Source of the DNA: Lysobacter capsici
GTDB taxonomy: Bacteria > Pseudomonadota > Gammaproteobacteria > Xanthomonadales > Xanthomonadaceae
Direction: 5' to 3'
Assembly: GCF_018732085.1 (NCBI RefSeq)
Contig: NZ_CP076103.1
Coordinates: forward strand, 2,356,001 to 2,420,000
DNA: 64,000 nucleotides
The notes under the pieces are model-generated. The model saw only the letters and a program-made list of their open reading frames with translations. It was not told the DNA's origin and did not search any database. This document shows positions 36,961 through 44,797 of this stretch, in pieces. Positions within the stretch are counted from its first letter, which is position 1, and each line of letters opens with the position of its first letter. The translations under genes were made by a program, and so were the position numbers.

Positions 36961-37355
36961 GCACGACCAACAACAAGAACCTGCGCAACCCGCTCAAGAC
37001 CGCGCGCGGCCTGGGTTCGGCGAAGGACGGCACCCACCACTTCATCGTCCAGCGCGTCACCGCGATCGCGTTGATCGGCCTGACCGTGTACGTGCTGGGC
37101 CTGATCGTGTCGTGGATCGGCGGCGACTACGCCAGCGTGCGCGCCTCGGTGCATACCCCGTTCAACGCCGTGCTGCTGAGCGCGTTCGTGGTCGCGATGT
37201 TCTGGCACGCCAAGCTCGGCCTGCAGGTGATCATCGAGGATTACGTGCATACCCCGATTCTGGCGGCCGCATCGCAGATCGCCGTCGTTTTCGTTTGCGT
37301 AATCGCGGCCCTGGCCAGCGTGCTCGCCATCATCCGCATCGCGTTGGGAGCCTGA
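36957..37355 (+). CDS. sdhD: Succinate dehydrogenase membrane anchor subunit
   Basis: Second membrane anchor of complex II. It shows three hydrophobic helices and the motif HHFIVQRVTAIALIGL; the heme-region helix has FWHAKLGLQVIIEDYVH. 132 residues. It overlaps sdhC (ATGA) and ends three bases before sdhA, so translation is probably coupled. Confidence 0.94.
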   Translation: MSTTNNKNLRNPLKTARGLGSAKDGTHHFIVQRVTAIALIGLTVYVLGLIVSWIGGDYASVRASVHTPFNAVLLSAFVVAMFWHAKLGLQVIIEDYVHTPILAAASQIAVVFVCVIAALASVLAIIRIALGA

Positions 37356-37358
37356 GTC

Positions 37359-39152
37359 GTGGCCTCTGCCTACAAGATTCAAGAACACAAGTTCGACATG
37401 ATCGTGGTCGGCGCCGGCGGCGCCGGTCTGCGCGCCACCTTCGGCCTGGCCCAGAAGGGCCTGAAGACCGCCTGCATCACCAAGGTGTTTCCGACCCGTT
37501 CGCACACCGTCGCCGCGCAAGGCGGCATCTCCGCCGCGCTGGGCAACATGGGCGAGGACGACTGGCGTTATCACTTCTTCGATACCGTCAAGGGTTCGGA
37601 CTGGCTGGGCGACCAGGACGCGATCGAGTACATGTGCAAGGAGGCCATCCCGGCCATCATCGAACTCGAACACCAGGGCGTGCCGTTCTCGCGCACCGAC
37701 GAGGGCAAGATCTATCAGCGCCCGTTCGGCGGCATGACCACCAAGTACGGCGAAGGCCCGCCGGCGCAGCGCACCTGCGCCGCCGCCGACCGCACCGGCC
37801 ACGCGATCCTGCACACGCTGTACCAGCAGTCGCTGGCGCACGACGCGCAGTTCTTCATCGAATACTTCGCCCTCGACCTAATCATGGACGAGACCGGCGC
37901 CTGCCGCGGCGTGCTCGCGCTCGACATGGCCGAAGGCACGCTGCACCTGTTCCGCGCCCAGGGCACGGTGCTGGCGACCGGCGGCTACGGCCGCGCCTAT
38001 TTCTCCGCGACCTCGGCCCACACCTGCACCGGCGACGGCGGCGGCATGGCGCTGCGCGCGGGCCTGGGCCTGCAGGACATGGAGTTCGTGCAGTTCCACC
38101 CGACCGGCATCTACGGCGCCGGCTGCCTGATCACCGAAGGCGTGCGAGGCGAGGGCGGCATCCTGCGCAACAGCAACGGCGAGCGCTTCATGGAGCGCTA
38201 CGCTCCGAGCGTGAAGGACCTCGCCCCGCGCGACATGGTCAGCCGTTCGATGACCATCGAAATCCGCGAAGGCCGCGGCGTGGGCGAGCACAAGGATCAC
38301 ATCCTGCTCGACCTGACCCATCTGGGCCCGGAAGTGATCCACGAAAAACTCCCCGGCATCGCCGAGTCGGCGCGCATCTTCGCCAACGTCGACGTCGAGA
38401 AGGAGCCGATCCCGGTGATCCCGACCGTCCACTACAACATGGGCGGCATTCCGACCAACTACCACGGCGAAGTCGTGCAGTTGAAGAACGGCAATCCCGA
38501 CGCGGTGGTCGAAGGCCTGTACGCGATCGGCGAAGCGGCCTGCGTGTCGGTGCATGGCGCCAACCGCCTGGGTTCGAACTCGCTGCTCGACCTGGTCGTG
38601 TTCGGTCGCGCGGTGGCCAACCGCTGCGCCGAGACGATCAAGCCAGGCGGCCCGCACGCCAAGTTGCCGGCCGATGCCTGCGACGCGGCGCTCGCGCGCC
38701 TGGACAAGCTGCGCAACGCCAGCGGCAGCACGCCGACCTCGGTGATCCGCGACAAGATGCAGCGCACCATGCAGGCCGACGCGGCGGTGTTCCGCACCGG
38801 CGAGACCCTGAGCGACGGCGTGCGCAAGATGCGCGAGATCCATGCGATGTTCGCCGACGTCAAGGTCAGCGACCGCTCGCTGATCTGGAACTCGGACCTG
38901 ATCGAGACCTACGAGCTGTCGAACCTGCTCGCGCAGGCGCTGGCGACGATCGTCTCGGCCGAGAACCGCACCGAGTCGCGCGGCGCGCATGCGCGCGAGG
39001 ATTTCCCGACGCGCAACGACGACGAATGGCAGAAGCACACCCTGTGCTATGTCGACGAGAAGGGCGCCACCAGCATCGACTACCGTCCGGTGCACAACTA
39101 CACCCTGACCGACGACGTGGCCTACGTGCCGCCTAAAGAACGCAAGTACTGA
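37359..39152 (+). CDS. sdhA: Succinate dehydrogenase flavoprotein subunit
   Basis: Catalytic subunit that oxidises succinate to fumarate with covalently bound FAD. The FAD-attachment histidine is in TRSHTVAAQGGISAALGN, the dinucleotide fold is IVVGAGGAGLRATFGLA, and substrate residues are in EFVQFHPTGIYGAGCL and GANRLGSNSLLDLVVFG. 597 residues. Starts with GTG at 37359. Flavinylation needs SdhE, encoded 2.6 kb downstream. Confidence 0.97.
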   Translation: MASAYKIQEHKFDMIVVGAGGAGLRATFGLAQKGLKTACITKVFPTRSHTVAAQGGISAALGNMGEDDWRYHFFDTVKGSDWLGDQDAIEYMCKEAIPAIIELEHQGVPFSRTDEGKIYQRPFGGMTTKYGEGPPAQRTCAAADRTGHAILHTLYQQSLAHDAQFFIEYFALDLIMDETGACRGVLALDMAEGTLHLFRAQGTVLATGGYGRAYFSATSAHTCTGDGGGMALRAGLGLQDMEFVQFHPTGIYGAGCLITEGVRGEGGILRNSNGERFMERYAPSVKDLAPRDMVSRSMTIEIREGRGVGEHKDHILLDLTHLGPEVIHEKLPGIAESARIFANVDVEKEPIPVIPTVHYNMGGIPTNYHGEVVQLKNGNPDAVVEGLYAIGEAACVSVHGANRLGSNSLLDLVVFGRAVANRCAETIKPGGPHAKLPADACDAALARLDKLRNASGSTPTSVIRDKMQRTMQADAAVFRTGETLSDGVRKMREIHAMFADVKVSDRSLIWNSDLIETYELSNLLAQALATIVSAENRTESRGAHAREDFPTRNDDEWQKHTLCYVDEKGATSIDYRPVHNYTLTDDVAYVPPKERKY

Positions 39153-39232
39153 TCTTTCGATCATGGCGCGCGGTTTGCCGCGCGCCGGCAACGAACCCAC
39201 TTCAGTACGACGCAAGCCGAGAGATCGCCAGC

Positions 39233-40021
39233 ATGGCTGAATTCGCCCTACCCAAGAACTCCCAGATCCAGAAGGGCCGCCACTGGCCGACCCCGGGCGC
39301 CAAGCAGCCGCGCACCTTCAAGGTCTACCGCTGGAACCCCGACGACGGCATGAACCCGCGCGTGGACACCTACGAGGTGGATCTGGCGGCCTGCGGTCCG
39401 ATGGTTCTCGACGCCTTGATCAAGATCAAGAACGAGATCGACCCCACGCTCACGTTCCGTCGTTCCTGCCGCGAAGGCATCTGCGGTTCGTGCGCGATGA
39501 ACATCGACGGCACCAACACCCTGGCGTGCACCCGCGCGATCGCCGATTGCGGCGACGCCAAGAACGACGTGCCGGTGTATCCGTTGCCGAGCATGCAGGT
39601 GGTCAAGGACCTGGTCCCCGACCTGACCCACTTCTACGCCCAGTACGCCTCGATCAAGCCGTGGCTGCGCACCCAGAGCGCGACCCCGTCCGACCGCGAG
39701 CGCCTGCAGTCGCCGGCGGATCGCAAGAAGCTCGACGGCCTGTACGAATGCATCCTGTGCGCGTGCTGCTCGACCAGCTGCCCGAGCTACTGGTGGAACG
39801 GCGACCGCTACCTCGGCCCGGCGATCCTGCTGCAGGCCTACCGCTGGATCATCGATTCGCGCGATGAAGACACCGGCGCGCGCCTGGACGATCTGGAAGA
39901 CCCGTTCAAGCTGTACCGCTGCCACACCATCATGAATTGCGCCCGCACCTGTCCGAAGGGGCTGAACCCGGCGCAGGCGATCGGCGAGATCAAGAAGCTG
40001 ATGCTGGCACGGCGGGTCTGA
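39233..40021 (+). CDS. sdhB: Succinate dehydrogenase iron-sulfur subunit
   Basis: Carries electrons from FAD to quinone through three clusters. The [2Fe-2S] site is CREGICGSCAMNIDG...LAC; the [4Fe-4S] and [3Fe-4S] sites are CILCACCSTSCPSYWW and CHTIMNCARTCPKGLNP. 262 residues. About 80 bases separate it from sdhA. Confidence 0.97.
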   Translation: MAEFALPKNSQIQKGRHWPTPGAKQPRTFKVYRWNPDDGMNPRVDTYEVDLAACGPMVLDALIKIKNEIDPTLTFRRSCREGICGSCAMNIDGTNTLACTRAIADCGDAKNDVPVYPLPSMQVVKDLVPDLTHFYAQYASIKPWLRTQSATPSDRERLQSPADRKKLDGLYECILCACCSTSCPSYWWNGDRYLGPAILLQAYRWIIDSRDEDTGARLDDLEDPFKLYRCHTIMNCARTCPKGLNPAQAIGEIKKLMLARRV

Positions 40022-40148
40022 TCCAGACCTCGCGCTACCGTCGTGGCCTCCCGCGTGGAGGCTTCGGCGGGCGAGCGAGCGCGGAGGTTTCGCGCAGCGC
40101 GGGCCTTGCGAATCGATTGCGTCGCCATGGAGAGGTGAAACCGGTCGC

Positions 40149-40490
40149 ATGAACAAGAAATCCTTGCTGCTCGTGCTGGCCGGCCTGCTGGTGTTCGTGG
40201 CCGGCGCCTGGCTGAAATTCTCCGCTGGCCCGGCCGACGTGGACATCGCCGTGGTCGAAAAATGCCGCGCGCAAATGGACAAGCGCGGCAGCGATGCGGC
40301 CCTGCGCGACAAGTGCGAGGAAGCCGCGTTCGCGCATATGATCATCGCGACCGACGCGGCCGGCGCGGCGCGGGCGATCAGCGCGGCGAACGAGAACGAA
40401 ATCGGCGGCGAGGCTCTGGCGATGTTCCTGCTGGGCCTTGGCGCCGTGTTGACGATCGGCGGTGTGTTGGTGGGGCGTCGGCGCGGCTGA
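40149..40490 (+). CDS. Hypothetical two-helix membrane protein
   Basis: Not recognised. 113 residues with an N-terminal helix (LLLVLAGLLVFVAGAWLKF), a charged middle with two cysteines (VVEKCRAQMD, LRDKCEEAA), and a C-terminal helix (LAMFLLGLGAVLTIGGVLVG) followed by RRRG. It lies inside the SDH region between sdhB and the MAPEG gene, on the same strand, but there is no sign it serves complex II. Confidence 0.68.
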   Translation: MNKKSLLLVLAGLLVFVAGAWLKFSAGPADVDIAVVEKCRAQMDKRGSDAALRDKCEEAAFAHMIIATDAAGAARAISAANENEIGGEALAMFLLGLGAVLTIGGVLVGRRRG

Positions 40491-40616
40491 GGCCGGCGCG
40501 AGTACGCCTGGCCGCCGGCCGCGCAAGGCATGCGCGGCGTCATCGGCGCTCGCGGCGCCGTATCGGCAGTCGAACCGCCGCGCCAGTGCGCGGCCTGCTC
40601 AGGAGCGAGGCGATCG

Positions 40617-41036
40617 ATGGACTCGAAAGCGATTTTCCTTCCCGCGCTGGCGATGGTCGCGTTGACCCTGGTCGTGTGGCTGCGCATGTACGTGGTCCGC
40701 ATCGGCCAGATGCGCCGCGACCGCATCCATCCGCAGGCGGTGGCGACCTCGGCCCAGGTCAGCGCGCGGCTGACCCAGAGCAGTGCGGCCGACAATTTCC
40801 GCAATCTGTTCGAACTGCCGGTGCTGTTCTACATGGGCTTGACCGTGGCCGCGGTCGCCGGTCTGGCCGATGCGGCGACGCTCGGCTTGGCCTGGCTGTT
40901 CGTGATCACGCGCGTCGTCCACAGCGCGATCCAGTGCAGCTACAACAAGGTCATGCATCGTTTCTTCGCCTACACCAGCGGCGCGTTCGCGCTGTGGGCG
41001 CTGTGGATTCGTCTTGGAATAGGATTGCTCGCATGA
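40617..41036 (+). CDS. MAPEG family membrane protein
   Basis: Four-helix membrane protein of the MAPEG (eicosanoid/glutathione-metabolism-like) superfamily. The motif NLFELPVLFYMGL and the RVVHSAIQCSYNKVMHRFF region fit the family; bacterial roles are mostly unknown. 139 residues. An AGGAGCGAGG sequence precedes the ATG at 40617. Its stop overlaps the next gene's start (ATGA). Confidence 0.85.
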   Translation: MDSKAIFLPALAMVALTLVVWLRMYVVRIGQMRRDRIHPQAVATSAQVSARLTQSSAADNFRNLFELPVLFYMGLTVAAVAGLADAATLGLAWLFVITRVVHSAIQCSYNKVMHRFFAYTSGAFALWALWIRLGIGLLA

Positions 41037-41728
41037 TGGGCTCGCTTCGAAATCCACTGCGGCCGTCGTTGCCGCTTCGCGTCTGCGCCGCGCTGGCGCT
41101 GCTGGTGTTGAGTGCCGGCGCGGGCGCGCGACCGGCCGAGGAGGAGGCCGCGCCCGCCGCGGCGCCCGTGTCGGACAAGGCGATCGCGCACGCGCGCAGC
41201 CTGCTCGACACCATGGGCTTCGAGGACGTGCTGCGGCAGATGATGGTGCTGGTCAACGACCAGACCCTGCCGGAAGAGCCGCGCGAAGACGGCGACAAGG
41301 CCCTGCTGCAGCGCTGGATGGCGGCGACGCGCTTGCAGCCGGTCGCGGCGCAGACCGCGCAACGCCTGGCCGGGCGCGCCGGTGCCGAGCAGATCGACGA
41401 AGCCCTGGCCTATTTCCGCAGCCCCGCCGGCCAGACCGAATTGAGCTGCGTGCGCGATTCCGCCGCTACGCCGGCGGTGTCGGCCTGCATCGAACAGCGC
41501 GGCGGCAAGGCGCAACTGCAGGCGCATCGGGCCTTCGCTGAAAGCGCAATCGAGGACACGATCGGCGACGTGCTCGGCGATTCGTTCGGTCCCGAACTGT
41601 TCGCCGCCGCGTCCGCGGCGCTCGATGGCGATGCCGCGCTCAAGCGCGACGTGGCGCGGTACTGCAAGCGTCGGCCCACCGGCCTGTGCGCGATGGTCGG
41701 CGCCGCGCCGGCCGAGGGCGGCTCATGA
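41033..41728 (+). CDS. Hypothetical exported protein
   Basis: Not recognised with confidence. About 231 residues, with a signal peptide (VCAALALLVLSAGAGA) and a mostly helical soluble part containing FEDVLRQMMVLVNDQTLP and EQIDEALAYFRSPAGQTE. The latter recalls the repeated helical segments of DUF2059-type periplasmic proteins. Four cysteines in the C-terminal half. Its start overlaps the MAPEG stop and its end overlaps the sdhE start, so all three are translationally coupled. Confidence 0.68.
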   Translation: MMGSLRNPLRPSLPLRVCAALALLVLSAGAGARPAEEEAAPAAAPVSDKAIAHARSLLDTMGFEDVLRQMMVLVNDQTLPEEPREDGDKALLQRWMAATRLQPVAAQTAQRLAGRAGAEQIDEALAYFRSPAGQTELSCVRDSAATPAVSACIEQRGGKAQLQAHRAFAESAIEDTIGDVLGDSFGPELFAAASAALDGDAALKRDVARYCKRRPTGLCAMVGAAPAEGGS

Positions 41729-41997
41729 GCGAACAATTGTCGGCCGAGCAACGCGACGAAATCGAACTGCGCCGCCTGCGCTGGCGCTGCCGGCGCGGCA
41801 TGCGCGAACTCGATCAACTGCTCGGCCGTTACCTGGACCGCGAATGGAAGCAGGCTTCCGAAGCGCAGCGCGGGGTTTTCCTACGGTTGCTGGAAACCGA
41901 GGACGATAAGCTCTGGCACTGGTTCATGGGCCACGAGACTTCCGGCGATGCGCAGCTTCAGCAATTGGTTGAGTCGATTCGCCAACTGCCGCCTTGA
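41725..41997 (+). CDS. sdhE: Succinate dehydrogenase flavinylation factor SdhE
   Basis: Small factor that promotes covalent attachment of FAD to SdhA. The diagnostic RGMRELDQLLGRYL (RGxxE motif) is present, with FLRLLETEDDKLWHWFMG. 90 residues, normal size. The ATG at 41725 overlaps the preceding stop. In enterobacteria sdhE is usually paired with ygfX, as here. Confidence 0.94.
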   Translation: MSEQLSAEQRDEIELRRLRWRCRRGMRELDQLLGRYLDREWKQASEAQRGVFLRLLETEDDKLWHWFMGHETSGDAQLQQLVESIRQLPP

Positions 41998-42544
41998 GCC
42001 GCAGTTACCGCAAGGTCGCTGCAGTAAGCGGCAGTTGCAGGACGACGGTTTCAAACTGCGGGTGTCGGCAGTCCGCGGCAATGCGCCGTCGTCGCCCAAG
42101 CCAGGCGAATCTCTCCGCGGCCACGCCGCCGCCGACTGCGAGCTGCAATGGCGGCCCTCGCGCTGGCTCGCGCTTGCATTGATCCTCCTGGGCGCGCTCG
42201 GCGGCGTTTCGGCGTGGGTGTCAGAACTGCCGCAGTCGCTGTCCTTGCCGATCGCCGGGCTCGCGCTGCTCTGGGCGATCGTCGGCGCCCGACGGGAATT
42301 GCGGTGTCCGGCGCGACTCTTGGTGATCCGCGGCGGCCGCGCCACGCTGGCCGGCGAGGCGATCGCGGACCTGCGCCTGCACTGGCGCGGCTGGCTGGCC
42401 CGGCTCGATTTCACCGGCCCCGACGGCCGCCGGCAGCGGCTGCTGTGGTGGCCCGACACCCTGGACGCGGCCGCTCGCCGTGAACTGCGGCTGGCCGTCG
42501 CGGTCACAGCCCCTGCGCGCGATACGCGTTCGGTGGCACCATGA
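41948..42544 (+). CDS. YgfX-like membrane protein
   Basis: Small inner-membrane protein downstream of sdhE, matching the YgfX (CptA) family by position and pattern: a short CELQWRPSRW segment, two adjacent hydrophobic helices (LALALILLGALGGVSAW, LSLPIAGLALLWAIVGA), and a soluble basic tail. In E. coli YgfX has been reported as a toxin partner of SdhE, though this is disputed. The start is uncertain: the frame is open from 41948, overlapping sdhE by 50 bases, but a GTG at 42062 would give about 160 residues, closer to family size. Confidence 0.65.
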   Translation: MRSFSNWLSRFANCRLEPQLPQGRCSKRQLQDDGFKLRVSAVRGNAPSSPKPGESLRGHAAADCELQWRPSRWLALALILLGALGGVSAWVSELPQSLSLPIAGLALLWAIVGARRELRCPARLLVIRGGRATLAGEAIADLRLHWRGWLARLDFTGPDGRRQRLLWWPDTLDAAARRELRLAVAVTAPARDTRSVAP

Positions 42545-42545
42545 G

Positions 42546-42686
42546 ACGAGGCCGGGATTCGGGATTGGAGATTCGGGATTCGCGCAAAGCGAACCCACTT
42601 CCGACCGATCCGCCAACCCTTCCCGACACAGGCTCAAGACGATGAACCCGATCCCGAATCCCGAATCCCGAGTCCCGGCTCCATAA
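42546..42686. repeat. Inverted repeat of GGGATTCGGGATT units
   Basis: The left arm (about 42550-42580) and right arm (about 42648-42680) carry complementary GGGATTCGGG and CCCGAATCCC units. Same family as 5538-5697. It fills the gap between ygfX and lolC. Confidence 0.65.
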
Positions 42687-43930
42687 TGTTCAAACCCATT
42701 TCAGTCGCCATCGGCCTGCGCTACCTGCGCGCCAAACGGCGCAACGGCTTCATCTCCTTCATCTCGCTGGCCTCGATCGGCGGCATCGCCTTGGGCGTGA
42801 CCGCGCTGATCACGACCCTGGCGGTCATGAGCGGGTTCCAGCGCGAGATCCGCGACCGCATGCTGCAGATGGCCGCGCATGCCACGGTCAGCGCCTACGG
42901 CGAACCGATGACCGAATGGCGGGTCGCGGTCGACAAGGCCATGGCCGATCCGCGCGTCGCCGGCGCCGCGCCCTACGTCGACAAGGAAGCGCTGCTGTCG
43001 GCCACGCGCCAGCAACCGGCGATCGTGCGCGGCGTCGATCCGGTCGAAGACCACAAGGTCTCGGTGCTCGCCGACAAGATGGTCGAGGGCAAGCTGAGCT
43101 CGCTCACGCCCGGCAGTTTCAACATCGTGCTCGGCAAGGAACTCGCCTTGTGGATGGGCGCGCAGGTCGGCGACAGCGTGGTGGTGATGACCGCCGACGG
43201 CCGCAGCACGCCGATGGGCGCGATGCCGCAGCTCAAGCGCTTCACCGTCAGCGGCATCTTCGAAGCCGGCTACAACGAATTCGACAAGGGCCTGGCGGTG
43301 GTCAACATCCGCGACATGCAGCGGGTGTTGCGCATGGGCGACGGCGTGACCGGCGTGCGCCTGCGCCTGCACGACATGGATCAGGCCTGGAACGTGGCGC
43401 GCGATCTGGCGCTGAGCCTCGGCGGGCCGTACCGGGTCACCGACTGGAGCAGCGACAACGCCAACATGTTCCGCGCTTTGAAGATGGAGAAGGTGGTGAT
43501 GGCGGTGCTGCTGTCGCTGATCATCGCGATGGGCGCGTTCAACCTGGTGTCCTCGCAGGTGATGCTGGTCACCGACAAGCAGGCCGACATCGCGATCCAG
43601 CGCACGCTCGGTCTGACCCCGATGAGCGTGATGGCCGTGTTCGTCGTGCAGGGCACCTTGATCGGCGTCATCGGCACCGTGCTGGGCGTCATCGGCGGCA
43701 TCACCCTGACCTTGAACCTGGAACACATCCTCAAGGCCATCGAGACCGTGCTCGGCGTGCAACTGCTGCCCGAGGACGTCTACTACATCACCGGCCTGCC
43801 GACCGACCTGCGCAGCAGCGACGTGATCGTCATCGCCTGCGTGGCGCTGGCGATGGCGTTCCTGGCCACCATCTATCCCGCCTGGCGCGCCGCGCGTACG
43901 GCTCCGGCGGAGGCGTTGCGTTATGAGTGA
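42686..43930 (+). CDS. lolC: Lipoprotein-releasing ABC transporter permease
   Basis: Inner-membrane permease of the LolCDE system, which extracts lipoproteins from the inner membrane and passes them to LolA. Four hydrophobic segments: one at the N terminus (after IGLRYLRAKRRNGFISFIS) and three at the C terminus, flanking a large periplasmic domain. 414 residues. Only one permease gene lies beside lolD, so it may act as a LolF-type homodimer rather than LolC plus LolE. Its stop overlaps the lolD start by eight bases. Confidence 0.92.
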   Translation: MFKPISVAIGLRYLRAKRRNGFISFISLASIGGIALGVTALITTLAVMSGFQREIRDRMLQMAAHATVSAYGEPMTEWRVAVDKAMADPRVAGAAPYVDKEALLSATRQQPAIVRGVDPVEDHKVSVLADKMVEGKLSSLTPGSFNIVLGKELALWMGAQVGDSVVVMTADGRSTPMGAMPQLKRFTVSGIFEAGYNEFDKGLAVVNIRDMQRVLRMGDGVTGVRLRLHDMDQAWNVARDLALSLGGPYRVTDWSSDNANMFRALKMEKVVMAVLLSLIIAMGAFNLVSSQVMLVTDKQADIAIQRTLGLTPMSVMAVFVVQGTLIGVIGTVLGVIGGITLTLNLEHILKAIETVLGVQLLPEDVYYITGLPTDLRSSDVIVIACVALAMAFLATIYPAWRAARTAPAEALRYE

Positions 43931-44795
43931 GGCTCACAAGTCGAACATGGAACAGCGCGATCCGGCCATACACGGCGCCGACGATGTGGTGTTGAGCTGC
44001 ACCGGCCTGACCATGATCTATTCGGAAGGCAAGCTGCGCACGCCGGTGTTCGACGGGCTCGACTTCTCGGTCAAGCGCGGCGAGACCGTGGCGATCCTCG
44101 GCGCTTCGGGCGCAGGTAAAAGCACCTTGCTGCACCTGCTCGGCGGCCTGGACACGCCGACCAAGGGCGAGGTCTATGTCGATGGTCATCGCATGAGCGC
44201 GCTGTCGAATCGGGCTCGCGGCATCGTGCGCAACAAGTCCTTGGGCTTCGTCTATCAGTTCCACCATCTGCTGCCGGAGTTCACCGCGCTGGAAAACGTG
44301 ATGCTGCCGATCCTGTTGAGCGGACGCTCGATGCAGCTGCGGCAAGTGCTCTCGGGCGGCAGCCTGGTGTTCGGCCTGGCCCATTTCCTTTTCGTGGATA
44401 TACCGCTGGCGATATTTCATTCGGTGGTCGATGAGATGTTCCAGGCGCCGTCGGTGGCGGAGGCGCGCGAGCGCGCGACCGTGTTGCTGGAATCGGTCGG
44501 GCTGGGGCATCGGCTGCACCACAAGCCCGGCGAATTGTCCGGCGGCGAGCGCCAGCGCGCCGCGGTGGCGCGCGCGCTGATCAATCGCCCGGCCTGCGTG
44601 CTCGGCGACGAACCCACCGGCAATCTCGACGAAAAAACCGCCGCGACCGTGTTCGAGCTGATGCTCGCGCTCAATCGCGAGCAGGGCACCAGCCTGGTGC
44701 TGGTGACCCACGACCGCCGCCTCGCGCGGCGCCTGGACCGCGTGCTGGAATTGCACGAAGGCAAACTGCGGCAACTGGACGCCGCCGAGGTGTAG
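43923..44795 (+). CDS. lolD: Lipoprotein-releasing ABC transporter ATPase with an internal insertion
   Basis: ATPase of the Lol transporter. Walker A is ILGASGAGKSTLL (residues 59-71), the Q-loop region is FVYQFHHLLPEF, the signature is LSGGERQRAAVARAL (205-219), and Walker B is VLGDEPTGNLDE. The protein has 290 residues against roughly 225-235 in the family. A ~20-residue N-terminal extension and an insertion at about residues 137-177, containing GGSLVFGLAHFLFVDIPLAI, account for the excess. The insertion lies in the helical subdomain between Q-loop and signature, where the ATPase meets the permease. All catalytic motifs are intact. Confidence 0.9.
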   Translation: MSEAHKSNMEQRDPAIHGADDVVLSCTGLTMIYSEGKLRTPVFDGLDFSVKRGETVAILGASGAGKSTLLHLLGGLDTPTKGEVYVDGHRMSALSNRARGIVRNKSLGFVYQFHHLLPEFTALENVMLPILLSGRSMQLRQVLSGGSLVFGLAHFLFVDIPLAIFHSVVDEMFQAPSVAEARERATVLLESVGLGHRLHHKPGELSGGERQRAAVARALINRPACVLGDEPTGNLDEKTAATVFELMLALNREQGTSLVLVTHDRRLARRLDRVLELHEGKLRQLDAAEV

Positions 44796-44797
44796 AC

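Noticed and set aside
37878..39215. A 445-residue antisense frame over sdhA
   Set aside because: sdhA is unmistakable on the other strand; the frame has a shadow composition (His/Arg/Ala-rich) and no motifs.
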